DNA of 64,000 bases from Motacilla alba alba (taxonomy: Eukaryota; Chordata; Aves; Passeriformes; Motacillidae). Positions within the stretch are counted from its first letter, which is position 1. Every line of letters starts with the position of its first letter. The notes beneath the pieces were generated by a model. It saw nothing but the letters and a program-made list of their open reading frames with translations, ran no database searches and had not been told where the DNA came from. Below are positions 10,601 through 22,778 of the stretch, one piece after another. Where the stretch lies: assembly GCF_015832195.1 (NCBI RefSeq), contig NC_052017.1, positions 55,704,431 to 55,768,430 of the forward strand. The letters are read 5' to 3'. A program made the translations under genes and the position numbers.

Positions 10601-13600
10601 TTCACCTCAACATTCGAATGGAAGAAGTTCTTCGACAACTCTTCTGTGCATCTTGCTAATGGTCCTGCCACACTCCGTGGAAAATCGTGCTCTTCTTTCT
10701 GCTCCGAAATGCAAAGCAGTGGCTGCAAGGGGAAGGCAGAATCTCGATGCCTTTGCTGTGCTGGGGCAGGTTTTCTCTTCACGAGATGTCATGGCTAAGC
10801 TTTTGGCTGGGCTGCAGATGACAAGAGACGCAGCAGATGGAGATCCGGGTCTGCCCGAAGGTAAGTGCCGCTTGTCGACATCTTTCGGCAGAAAAAGCGC
10901 TCCGCAGCCCACCGCCACCTACAACTAACATCCGTGCGCGAAGAAGCGGCTGTTTCGCCTCCGGCAGCCGGAGAGCGCGGCGGCTTGCAGGAGGCGAAGA
11001 AGCCAGCCGCACCACACGGGCATTGTGTGCGCAGCTTTCTAAGTGCTGCAGGACGCTGTTTTACCGCTCGCAATCCTTTTTAAATCACCTCAACATGCGA
11101 ATGGAAAAAGTTCTTCGACAACTCTTCAGTGCATCTTGCTAGTGCTCGTGCAACACTCCTTGGAAATCAGGTGCTTCTCTTTGTGCTCCGAGATGCAAAG
11201 AAGTGGATGCACATGATAAGCAGAATCGGGAGTCGTTTGCTCTGCTGGAGTAAGGTTTTCTTTACACGACATGCCATGGCAAAACTTTTGGCTGGGCTGC
11301 GGACGACAAGAGACGCAGTAGACGGAGATCCGGGTCTGCCCGAAGGTAAGTGCCGCTTGCCCGCATCTTTCAGTCAAAACAGCGCTCCGCAGCGCACCGC
11401 CACCGGCAACTAACATCCGTGTGCGAAGATACCGCTGTTTCGCCTCCGGCAGCCGGAGAGCGCGGCGGCTTGCAGGAGGCGAAGAAACAAGCCGCACCAC
11501 AGGGGCATTGTGTGCGCAGCTTTCTAAGTACTGCAGGACGCTGTTTTACCGCTCGCAATCCTTTTTAAATCACCTCAACATTCGAAAGGAAGAAGTTCTT
11601 CGACAACCCTTCAGTGCATCTTGCTAGTGCTCTTGCAACACTCCGTGGAAAATCGTGTGCTTCTCTTTGTGCTCCGAGATGCAAAGAAGTGGATGCACAT
11701 GATAAGCAGAATCGGGAGTCGTTTGCTCTGCTGGAGTTAGGTTTTTTTTTCACGACATGCCATGGCAAAACTTTTCGCTTGTCTGCGGACGACCAGAGAC
11801 GCAGCAGACGGAGATCCGGGTCTGCCCGAATTTAAGTGCCGCCTGCCGGCATCTTTCGGCAGAAAAAGCGCTCCGCAGCGCACCGCCACCGGCAACTAAC
11901 ATCCGTGTGCGAAGACGCCGCTGTTTCGCCTCCGGCAGCCGGAGGCGGCGGCTTGCAGGAGGCGAAGAAGCATGCTGCACCTCACGGGCATTGTGCGCGC
12001 TGCTTTCTATGTGCTTCCTGACACTGTTTTACCGCTCGCAATCCTTTTTAAATCACCTCAACATGCGAATGGAAAAAGTTCTTCGACAACTCACATGTGC
12101 ATCTTGCTAGTGCTCGTGCAACACTCCTTGGAAATCATCTGTATCTCTTTGTGCTCCGAGATGCAAAGAAGTGGATGCACATAATAAGCAGAATCGGGAG
12201 TCGTTTGCTCTGATGGAGTTAGGTTTTCTTTTCACGACATGCCACGGCAAAACTTTTCGCTTGTCTGCGGACGACAAGAGACGCAGCAGACGGAGATCCG
12301 GGTCTGCCCGAATTTAAGTGCCGCCTGCCGGCATCTTTCGGCAGAAAAAGCGCTCCGCAGCGCACCGCCACCGGCAACTAACATCCGTGTGCTAAGATGC
12401 CGCTGTTTCGCCTCCGGCAGCCGGAGAGCGCGGCGGCTTGCAGGAGGCGAAGAAGCAAGCCGCACCACATGGGCATTGTGCGTGCAGCTTCCTAAGTGCT
12501 GGAAGACGCTCGTTTACCGCTCGCAATCCTTTTCAATTCACCTCAACATGCGAATGGAAGAAGTTCTTCGACAACTCTTCTGTGCATCTTGCTAATGGTC
12601 CTGCCACACTCCGTGGAAAATCGTGCTCTTCTTTCTGCTCCGAAATGCAAAGCAGTGGCTGCAAGGGGAAGGCAGAATCTCGATGCCTTTGCTGTGCTGG
12701 GGCAGGTTTTCTCTTCACGAGATGTCATGGCTAAGCTTTTGGCTGGGCTGCAGATGACAAGAGACGCAGCAGATGGAGATCCGGGTCTGCCCGAAGGTAA
12801 GTGCCGCTTGTCGACATCTTTCGGCAGAAAAAGCGCTCCGCAGCCCACCGCCACCTACAACTATCATCCGTGCGCGAAGAAGCGGCTGTTTCGCCTCCGG
12901 CAGCCGGAGAGCGCGGCGGCTTGCAGGAGGCGAAGAAGCCAGCCGCACCACACGGGCATTGTGTGCGCTGCATTCTAAGTGCTGCAGGACGCTGTTTTAC
13001 CGCTCGCAATCCTTTTTAAATCACCTCAACATGCGAATGGAAAAAGTTCTTCGACAACTCTTCAGTGCATCTTGCTAGTGCTCGTGCAACACTCCGTGGA
13101 AAATCGTGCTCTTCTCTTTGTGCTCCGAGATGCAAAGAAGTGGATGCACGTGATAAGCAGAATCGGGAGTCGTTTGCTCTGCTGGAGTAAGGTTTTCTTT
13201 ACACGACATGCCATGGCAAAGCTTTTGGCTGGGCTGCGGACGACAAGAGACGCAGGAGACGGAGATCCGGGTCTGCCCGAAGGTAAGTGCCGCTTGCCCG
13301 CATCTTTCAGTCAAAACAGCGGTCCGCAGCGCACCGCCACCGGCAACTAACATCCGTGTGCGAAGATGCCGCTGTTTCGCCTCCGGCAGCCGGAGAGCGC
13401 GGCGGCTTGCAGGAGGCGAAGAAGCATGCTGCACCTCACGGGCATTGTGCGCGCTGCTTTCTATGTGCTTCCTGACACTGTTTTACCGCTCGCAATCCTT
13501 TTTAAATCACCTCAACATGCGAATGGAAAAAGTTCTTCGACAACTCTTCAGTGCATCTTGCTAGTGCTCGTGCAACACTCCTTGGAAATCAGGTGCTTCT

Positions 13601-14650
13601 CTTTGTGCTCCGAGATGCAAAGAAGTGGATGCACATGATAAGCAGAATCGGGAGTCGTTTGCTCTGCTGGAGTAAGGTTTTCTTTTCACGAGATGCCATG
13701 GCAAAGATTTTGGCTTGTCTGTGGAAGACCAGAGACGCAGCAGACGGAGATCCGGGTCTGCCCGAAGGTAAGTGCCGCTTGTCGACATCTTTCAGTCAAA
13801 ACAGCGCTCAGCAGCGCACCGCCACCGGCAACTAACATCCGTGCGCGAAGAAGCGGCTGTTTCGCCTCCGGCAGCCGGAGAGCGCGGCGGCTTGCAGGAG
13901 GCGAAGAAGCATGCTGCACCTCACGGGCATTGTGCGCGCTGCTTTCTATGTGCTGCCTGACACTGTTTTACCGCTCGCAATCCTTTTTAAATCACCTCAA
14001 CATGCGAATGGAAAAAGTTCTTCGACAACTCTTCAGTGCATCTTGCTAGTGCTCGTGCAACACTCCTTGGAAATCAGGTGCTTCTCTTTGTGCTCCGAGA
14101 TGCAAAGAAGTGGATGCACATAATAAGCAGAATCGGGAGTCGTTTGCTCTGCTGCAGTTAAGTTTTCTTTTCACGAGATGCCATGGCAAAGCTTTTGGCT
14201 TGTCTGTGGAAGACCAGAGACGCAGCAGACGGAGATCCGGGTCTGCCCGAAGGTAAGTGCCGCCTGCCGGCATCTTTCGGCAGAAAAAGCGCTCCGCAGC
14301 GCACCGCCACCGGCAACTAACATCCGTGTGCTAAGATGCCGCTGTTTCGCCTCCGGCAGCCGGAGAGCGCGGCGGCTTGCAGGAGGCGAAGAAGCAAGCC
14401 GCACCACATGGGCATTGTGCGCGCAGCTTCCTAAGTGCTGGAAGACGCTCGTTTACCGCTCGCAATCCTTTTCAATTCACCTCAACATTCGAATGGAAGA
14501 AGTTCTTCGACAACTCTTCTGTGCATCTTGCTAATGGTCCTGCCACACTCCGTGGAAAATCGTGCTCTTCTTTCTGCTCCGAAATGCAAAGCAGTGGCTG
14601 CAAGGGGAAGGCAGAATCTCGATGCCTTTGCTGTGCTGGAGCAGGTTTTC
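7600..14650. repeat. 8-monomer direct duplication, offset 3875-3882 bp
   Basis: The stretch from about 7.6 to 10.7 kb matches about 11.5 to 14.6 kb monomer for monomer. The offset falls from 3882 to 3877 to 3875 bp as small indels accumulate. Matching landmarks include class A at 8727 versus 12604 and 10668 versus 14543, the TTTAAGT monomers at about 7.95 versus 11.83 kb, and the GCATTCTAAGTGCTGC variant at about 9.09 versus 12.97 kb. The left copy has extra single-base indels near 8442, 8953, 9019, 9731 and 9851 that the right copy lacks. Class A monomers are spaced four apart here, unlike the 7/8-monomer modules further right. Confidence 0.85.
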
Positions 14651-17600
14651 TCTTCACAAGATGTCATGGCTAAGCTTTTGGCTGGGCTGCAGATGACAAG
14701 AGACGCAGCAGATGGAGATCCGGGTCCGCCCGAAGGTAAGTGCCGCTTGTCGACATCTTTCGGCAGAAAAAGCGCTCCGCAGCCCACCGCCACCTACAAC
14801 TAACATCCGTGCGTGAAGAAGCGGCTGTTTCGCCTCCGGCAGCCGGAGAGCGCGGCGGCTTGCAGGAGGCGAAGAAGCCAGCCGCACCACACGGGCATTG
14901 TGTGCGCAGCTTTCTAAGTGCAGCAGGACGCTGTTTTACCGCTCGCAATCCTTTTTAAATCACCTCAACATGCGAATGGAAAAAGTTCTTCGACAACTCT
15001 TCCGTGCATCTTGCTAGTGCTCGTGCAACACTCCTTGGAAATCATCTGCTTCTCTTTGTGCTCCGAGATGCAAAGAAGTGGATGCACATGATAAGCAGAA
15101 TCGGGAGTCGTTTGCTCTGCTGGAGTTAGGTTTTCTTTTCACGAGATGCCATGGCAAAGCTTTTGGCTTGTCTGTGGACGACCAGAGACGCAGCAGACGG
15201 AGATCCGGGTCTGCCCGAAGGTAAGTGCCGCTTGTCGACATCTTTCGGCAGAAAAAGCGCTCCGCAGCGCACCGCCACCGGCAACTAACATCCGTGCGCG
15301 AAGAAGCGGCTGTTTCGCCTCCGTCAGCCGGAGAGCGCGGCGGCTTGCAGGAGGCGAAGAAGCATGCCGCACCACACGGGCACTGTGTGCGCAGCTATCT
15401 AAATGCTGCAGGACGCTGTTTTACCGCTCGCAATCCTTTTTAAATCACCTCAACATGCGAATGGAAAAAGTTCTTCGACAACTCACATGTGCATCTTGCT
15501 AGTGCTCGTGCAACACTCCGTGGAAATCAGGTGCTTCTCTTTGTGTTCCGAGATGCAAAGAAGTGGATGCACATAATAAGCAGAATCGGGAGTCGTTTGC
15601 TCTGATGGAGTTAGGTTTTCTTTAAACGACATGCCATGGCAAAGCTTTTGGCTGGGCTGCGGACGACAAGAGACGCAGCAGACGGAGATCCGGGTCTGCC
15701 CGAATTTAAGTGCCGCCTGCCGGCATCTTTCGGCAGAAAAAGCGCTCCGCAGCGCACCGCCACCGGCAACTAACATCCGTGTGCTAAGATGCCGCTGTTT
15801 CGCCTCCGGCAGCCGGAGAGCGCGGCGGCTTGCAGGAGGCGAAGAAGCAAGCCGCACCACATGGGCATTGTGCGTGCAGCTTCCTAAGTGCTGGAAGACG
15901 CTCGTTTACCGCTCGCAATCCTTTTCAATTCACCTCAACATGCGAATGGAAGAAGTTCTTCGACAACTCTTCTGTGCATCTTGCTAATGGTCCTGCCACA
16001 CTCCGTGGAAAATCGTGCTCTTCTTTCTGCTCCGAAATGCAAAGCAGTGGCTGCAAGGGGAAGGCAGAATCTCGATGCCTTTGCTGTGCTGGGGCAGGTT
16101 TTCTCTTCACGAGATGTCATGGCTAAGCTTTTGGCTGGGCTGCAGATGACAAGAGACGCAGCAGATGGAGATCCGGGTCTGCCCGAAGGTAAGTGCCGCT
16201 TGTCGACATCTTTCGGCAGAAAAAGCGCTCCGCAGCCCACCGCCACCTACAACTATCATCCGTGCGCGAAGAAGCGGCTGTTTCGCCTCCGGCAGCCGGA
16301 GAGCGCGGCGGCTTGCAGGAGGCGAAGAAGCCAGCCGCACCACACGGGCATTGTGTGCGCTGCATTCTAAGTGCTGCAGGACGCTGTTTTACCGCTCGCA
16401 ATCCTTTTTAAATCACCTCAACATGCGAATGGAAAAAGTTCTTCGACAACTCTTCAGTGCATCTTGCTAGTGCTCGTGCAACACTCCGTGGAAAATCGTG
16501 CTCTTCTCTTTGTGCTCCGAGATGCAAAGAAGTGGATGCACGTGATAAGCAGAATCGGGAGTCGTTTGCTCTGCTGGAGTAAGGTTTTCTTTACACGACA
16601 TGCCATGGCAAAGCTTTTGGCTGGGCTGCGGACGACAAGAGACGCAGGAGACGGAGATCCGGGTCTGCCCGAAGGTAAGTGCCGCTTGCCCGCATCTTTC
16701 AGTCAAAACAGCGGTCCACAGCGCACCGCCACCGGCAACTAACATCCGTGTGCGAAGATGCCGCTGTTTCGCCTCCGGCAGCCGGAGAGCGCGGCGGCTT
16801 GCAGGAGGCGAAGAAGCATGCTGCACCTCACGGGCATTGTGCGCGCTGCTTTCTATGTGCTTCCTGACACTGTTTTACCGCTCGCAATCCTTTTTAAATC
16901 ACCTCAACATGCGAATGGAAAAAGTTCTTCGACAACTCTTCAGTGCATCTTGCTAGTGCTCGTGCAACACTCCTTGGAAATCAGGTGCTTCTCTTTGTGC
17001 TCCGAGATGCAAAGAAGTGGATGCACATGATAAGCAGAATCGGGAGTCGTTTGCTCTGCTGGAGTAAGGTTTTCTTTTCACGAGATGCCATGGCAAAGAT
17101 TTTGGCTTGTCTGTGGAAGACCAGAGACGCAGCAGACGGAGATCCGGGTCTGCCCGAAGGTAAGTGCCGCTTGTCGACATCTTTCAGTCAAAACAGCGCT
17201 CAGCAGCGCACCGCCACCGGCAACTAACATCCGTGCGCGAAGAAGCGGCTGTTTCGCCTCCGGCAGCCGGAGAGCGCGGCGGCTTGCAGGAGGCGAAGAA
17301 GCATGCTGCACCTCACGGGCATTGTGCGCGCTGCTTTCTATGTGCTGCCTGACACTGTTTTACCGCTCGCAATCCTTTTTAAATCACCTCAACATGCGAA
17401 TGGAAAAAGTTCTTCGACAACTCTTCAGTGCATCTTGCTAGTGCTCGTGCAACACTCCTTGGAAATCAGGTGCTTCTCTTTGTGCTCCGAGATGCAAAGA
17501 AGTGGATGCACATAATAAGCAGAATCGGGAGTCGTTTGCTCTGCTGCAGTTAAGTTTTCTTTTCACGAGATGCCATGGCAAAGCTTTTGGCTTGTCTGTG

Positions 17601-18050
17601 GAAGACCAGAGACGCAGCAGACGGAGATCCGGGTCTGCCCGAAGGTAAGTGCCGCCTGCCGGCATCTTTCGGCAGAAAAAGCGCTCCGCAGCGCACCGCC
17701 ACCGGCAACTAACATCCGTGTGCTAAGATGCCGCTGTTTCGCCTCCGGCAGCCGGAGAGCGCGGCGGCTTGCAGGAGGCGAAGAAGCAAGCCGCACCACA
17801 TGGGCATTGTGCGCGCAGCTTCCTAAGTGCTGGAAGACGCTCGTTTACCGCTCGCAATCCTTTTCAATTCACCTCAACATTCGAATGGAAGAAGTTCTTC
17901 GACAACTCTTCTGTGCATCTTGCTAATGGTCCTGCCACACTCCGTGGAAAATCGTGCTCTTCTTTCTGCTCCGAAATGCAAAGCAGTGGCTGCAAGGGGA
18001 AGGCAGAATCTCGATGCCTTTGCTGTGCTGGGGCAGGTTTTCTCTTCACG
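12240..18050. repeat. 7-monomer direct duplication, offset 3392 bp
   Basis: About 12.24-14.65 kb and 15.63-18.05 kb match at a constant offset of 3392 bp. Class A monomers at 12604 and 14543 correspond to those at 15996 and 17935. The two copies share the GGTCCGCAGCG/GGTCCACAGCG region (CAGCGGTCC near 13320 and 16710) and the CTTCCTGACAC variant (13469, 16861). The constant offset means essentially no indels have separated the copies, so the duplication looks recent. It overlaps the 8-monomer duplication on its left, so at least two expansion events of different size are nested here. Confidence 0.87.
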
Positions 18051-19860
18051 AGATGTCATGGCTAAGCTTTTGGCTGGGCTGCAGATGACAAGAGACGCAG
18101 CAGATGGAGATCCGGGTCTGCCCGAAGGTAAGTGCCGCTTGTCGACATCTTTCGGCAGAAAAAGCGCTCCGCAGCCCACCGCCACCTACAACTAACATCC
18201 GTGCGCGAAGAAGCGGCTGTTTCGCCTCCGGCAGCCGGAGAGCGCGGCGGCTTGCAGGAGGCGAAGAAGCCAGCCGCACCACACGGGCATTGTGTGCGCA
18301 GCTTTCTAAGTGCTGCAGGACGCTGTTTTACCGCTCGCAATCCTTTTTAAATCACCTCAACATGCGAATGGAAAAAGTTCTTCGACAACTCTTCAGTGCA
18401 TCTTGCTAGTGCTCGTGCAACACTCCTTGGAAATCAGGTGCTTCTCTTTGTGCTCCGAGATGCAAAGAAGTGGATGCACATGATAAGCAGAATCGGGAGT
18501 CGTTTGCTCTGCTGGAGTAAGGTTTTTCTTTACACGAGATGCCATGGCAAAGCTTTTGGCTTGTCTGTGGAAGACCAGAGACGCAGCAGACGGAGATCCG
18601 GGTCTGCCCGAAGGTAAGTGCCGCCTGCCGGCATCTTTCGGCAGAAAAAGCGCTCCGCAGCGCACCGCCACCGGCAACTAACATCCGTGTGCTAAGATGC
18701 CGCTGTTTCGCCTCCGGCAGCCGGAGAGCGCGGCGGCTTGCAGGAGGCGAAGAAGCAAGCCGCACCACATGGGCATTGTGCGCGCAGCTTCCTAAGTGCT
18801 GGAAGACGCTCGTTTACCGCTCGCAATCCTTTTCAATTCACCTCAACATGCGAATGGAAGAAGTTCTTCGACAACTCTTCTGTGCATCTTGCTAATGGTC
18901 CTGCCACACTCCGTGGAAAATCGTGCTCTTCTTTCTGCTCCGAAATGCAAAGCAGTGGCTGCAAGGGGAAGGCAGAATCTCGATGCCTTTGCTGTGCTGG
19001 AGCAGGTTTTCTCTTCACAAGATGTCATGGCTAAGCTTTTGGCTGGGCTGCAGATGACAAGAGACGCAGCAGATGGAGATCCGGGTCCGCCCGAAGGTAA
19101 GTGCCGCTTGTCGACATCTTTCGGCAGAAAAAGCGCTCCGCAGCCCACCGCCACCTACAACTAACATCCGTGCGTGAAGAAGCGGCTGTTTCGCCTCCGG
19201 CAGCCGGAGAGCGCGGCGGCTTGCAGGAGGCGAAGAAGCCAGCCGCACCACACGGGCATTGTGTGCGCAGCTTTCTAAGTGCAGCAGGACGCTGTTTTAC
19301 CGCTCGCAATCCTTTTTAAATCACCTCAACATGCGAATGGAAAAAGTTCTTCGACAACTCTTCCGTGCATCTTGCTAGTGCTCGTGCAACACTCCTTGGA
19401 AATCATCTGCTTCTCTTTGTGCTCCGAGATGCAAAGAAGTGGATGCACATGATAAGCAGAATCGGGAGTCGTTTGCTCTGCTGGAGTTAGGTTTTCTTTT
19501 CACGAGATGCCATGGCAAAGCTTTTGGCTTGTCTGTGGACGACCAGAGACGCAGCAGACGGAGATCCGGGTCTGCCCGAAGGTAAGTGCCGCTTGCCGAC
19601 ATCTTTCGGCAGAAAAAGCGCTCCGCAGCGCACCGCCACCGGCAACTAACATCCGTGCGCGAAGAAGCGGCTGTTTCGCCTCCGTCAGCCGGAGAGCGCG
19701 GCGGCTTGCAGGAGGCGAAGAAGCATGCCGCACCACACGGGCACTGTGTGCGCAGCTATCTAAATGCTGCAGGACGCTGTTTTACCGCTCGCAATCCTTT
19801 TTAAATCACCTCAACATGCGAATGGAAAAAGTTCTTCGACAACTCACATGTGCATCTTGC
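14650..19860. repeat. Displaced duplicate block, offset 4361 bp
   Basis: About 14.65-15.5 kb matches about 19.01-19.86 kb at an offset of 4361 bp (nine monomers). Shared rare changes include CTTCACAAGATGTC at about 14653 and 19014, GTGCGTGAAGAAGC at about 14810 and 19171, and the GCTATCTAAATGCTGC end at about 15395 and 19756. Between them lies the right copy of the 7-monomer duplication. The simplest reading is that a segment containing this block was duplicated and part of the left copy was then joined to a different phase. Confidence 0.82.
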
Positions 19861-21693
19861 TAGTGCTCGTGCAACACTCCGTGGAAATCAGGTGCTTCTC
19901 TTTGTGTTCCGAGATGCAAAGAAGTGGATGCACGGGATAAGCAGAATCGGGAGTCGTTTGCTCTGCTGGAGTTAGGTTTTCTTTAAACGACATGCCATGG
20001 CAAAGCTTTTGGCTGGGCTGCGGACGACAAGAGACGCAGCAGACGGAGATCCGGGTCTGCCCGAAGGTAAGTGCCGCTTGTCGACATCTTTCGGCAGAAA
20101 AAGCGCTCCGCAGCGCACCGCCACCGGCAACTAACATCCGTGTGCGAAGATGCCGCTGTTTCGCCTCCGGCAGCCGGAGAGCGCGGCGGCTTGCAGGAGG
20201 CGAAGAAGCAAGCCGCACCACATGGGCATTGTGCGCGCAGCTTCCTAAGTGCTGGAAGACGCTCGTTTACCGCTCGCAATCCTTTTCAATTCACCTCAAC
20301 ATGCGAATGGAAGAAGTTCTTCGACAACTCTTCTGTGCATCTTGCTAATGGTCCTGCCACACTCCGTGGAAAATCGTGCTCTTCTTTCTGCTCCGAAATG
20401 CAAAGCAGTGGCTGCAAGGGGAAGGCAGAATCTCGATGCCTTTGCTGTGCTGGAGCAGGTTTTCTCTTCACGAGATGTCATGGCTAAGCTTTTGGCTGGG
20501 CTGCAGATGACAAGAGACGCAGCAGATGGAGATCCGGGTCCGCCCGAAGGTAAGTGCCGCTTGTCGACATCTTTCGGCAGAAAAAGCGCTCCGCAGCCCA
20601 CCGCCACCTACAACTAACATCCGTGCGCGAAGAAGCGGCTGTTTCGCCTCCGGCAGCCGGAGAGCGCGGCGGCTTGCAGGAGGCGAAGAAGCCAGCCGCA
20701 CCACACGGGCATTGTGTGCGCAGCTTTCTAAGTGCTGCAGGACGCTGTTTTACCGCTCGCAATCCTTTTTAAATCACCTCAACATGCGAATGGAAAAAGT
20801 TCTTCGACAACTCTTCAGTGCATCTTGCTAGTGCTCGTGCAACACTCCTTGGAAATCAGGTGCTTCTCTTTGTGCTCCGAGATGCAAAGAAGTGGATGCA
20901 CATGATAAGCAGAATCGGGAGTCGTTTGCTCTGCTGGAGTAAGGTTTTTCTTTACACGACATGCCATGGCAAAGCTTTTGGCTTGTCTGTGGAAGACCAG
21001 AGACGCAGCAGACGGAGATCCGGGTCTGCCCGAAGGTAAGTGCCGCCTGCCGGCATCTTTCGGCAGAAAAAGCGCTCCGCAGCGCACCGCCACCGGCAAC
21101 TAACATCCGTGTGCTAAGATGCCGCTGTTTCGCCTCCGGCAGCCGGAGAGCGCGGCGGCTTGCAGGAGGCGAAGAAGCAAGCCGCACCACATGGGCATTG
21201 TGCGCGCAGCTTCCTAAGTGCTGGAAGACGCTCGTTTACCGCTCGCAATCCTTTTCAATTCACCTCAACATGCGAATGGAAGAAGTTCTTCGACAACTCT
21301 TCTGTGCATCTTGCTAATGGTCCTGCCACACTCCGTGGAAAATCGTGCTCTTCTTTCTGCTCCGAAATGCAAAGCAGTGGCTGCAAGGGGAAGGCAGAAT
21401 CTCGATGCCTTTGCTGTGCTGGAGCAGGTTTTCTCTTCACGAGATGTCATGGCTAAGCTTTTGGCTGGGCTGCAGATGACAAGAGACGCAGCAGATGGAG
21501 ATCCGGGTCCGCCCGAAGGTAAGTGCCGCTTGTCGACATCTTTCGGCAGAAAAAGCGCTCCGCAGCCCACCGCCACCTACAACTAACATCCGTGCGCGAA
21601 GAAGCGGCTGTTTCGCCTCCGGCAGCCGGAGAGCGCGGCGGCTTGCAGGAGGCGAAGAAGCCAGCCGCACCACACGGGCATTGTGTGCGCAGC

Positions 21694-21707
21694 TTTATAA
21701 TTGCTGC
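21694..21707. other. TTTATAATTGC variant marking one class A position
   Basis: In four places the usual GCTTTCTAAGTGCTGC is changed to GCTTTATAATTGCTGC, giving TATAAT at 21696, 25571, 28476 and 32351. All four follow the second class A monomer of the 8-mer module, so it is a lineage marker for that position. It resembles a TATA or bacterial -10 box, but nothing around it supports promoter function. The equivalent place in the later 15-mer copies (about 42510, 49772, 57037) has lost it. Confidence 0.8.
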
Positions 21708-22735
21708 AGGACGCTGTTTTACCGCTCGCAATCCTTTTTAAATCACCTCAACATGCGAATGGAAAAAGTTCTTCGACAACTCTTCAGTGCATCTTGCTAG
21801 TGCTCGTGCAACACTCCTTGGAAATCATCTGCTTCTCTTTGTGCTCCGAGATGCAAAGAAGTGGATGCACATGATAAGCAGAATCGGGAGTCGTTTGCTC
21901 TGCTGGAGTTAGGTTTTCTTTTCACGAGATGCCATGGCAAAGCTTTTGGCTTGTCTGTGGACGACCAGAGACGCAGCAGACGGAGATCCGGGTCTGCCCG
22001 AAGGTAAGTGCCGCTTGTCGACATCTTTCAGTCAAAACAGCGCTCAGCAGCGCACCGCCACCGGCAACTAACATCCGTGCGCGAAGAAGCGGCTGTTTCG
22101 CCTCCGTCAGCCGGAGAGCGCGGCGGCTTGCAGGAGGCGAAGAAACAAGCCGCACCACAGCGGCATTGTGTGCGCAGCTTTCTAAGTGCTGCAGGACGCT
22201 GTTTTACCGCTCGCAATCCTTTTTAAATCACCTCAACATTCGAAAGGAAGAAGTTCTTCGACAACTCACATGTGCATCTTGCTAATGCTCGTGCAACACT
22301 CCGTGGAAAATCGTGCTCTTCTCTTTGTGCTCCGAGATGCAAAGAAGTGGATGCACGTGATAAGCAGAATCGGGAGTCGTTTGCTCTGCTGGAGTAAGGT
22401 TTTCTTTACACGACATGCCATGGCAAAACTTTTGGCTGGGCTGCGGACGACAAGAGACGCAGTAGACGGAGATCCGGGTCTGCCCGAAGGTAAGTGCCGC
22501 TTGCCCGCATCTTTCAGTCAAAACAGCGCTCCGCAGCGCACCGCCACCGGCAACTAACATCCGTGTGCGAAGATGCCGCTGTTTCGCCTCCGGCAGCCGG
22601 AGAGCGCGGCGGCTTGCAGGAGGCGAAGAAGCATGCTGCACCTCACGGGCATTGTTCGCGCAGCTTCCTAAGTGCTGCAAGTCGCTCGTTTACCTCTCGC
22701 AATCCTTTTCAATTCACCTCAACATGCGAATGGAA

Positions 22736-22778
22736 GTTGTTCGAAGACTATCTGTGCATGTTACAAGTGCTCTTGCAA
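22736..22778. repeat. V-variant monomer 3' end (representative; 12 copies)
   Basis: In twelve monomers the usual end GTTCTTCGACAACTC is rewritten to GTTGTTCGAAGACTATC, followed by TGTGCATGTTACAAGTG. Copies begin at 5773, 22736, 26611, 29516, 33391, 37262, 43554, 46457, 50818, 53721, 58080 and 61959. From 22.7 kb on, the preceding 60 bp are also distinctive (CAAGTCGCTCGTTTACCTC). At 5.77 kb only the last part is present, so that copy is either a recombinant or an earlier form. The V variant occurs once per 7- or 8-monomer module, which makes it the best single marker for HOR phase. No function is visible. Confidence 0.9.

Noticed and set aside
21696..21701. TATAAT as a promoter
   Set aside because: It arises from base changes in four copies of one monomer position. 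There is no partner element or gene, and it is absent from all equivalent later copies.
22736..22752. GTTCGAAGAC as a Pol III B-box in V monomers (tRNA-derived element)
   Set aside because: Only the first six or seven bases match the B-box consensus. There is no A-box at suitable spacing, no cloverleaf and no T-run terminator downstream.
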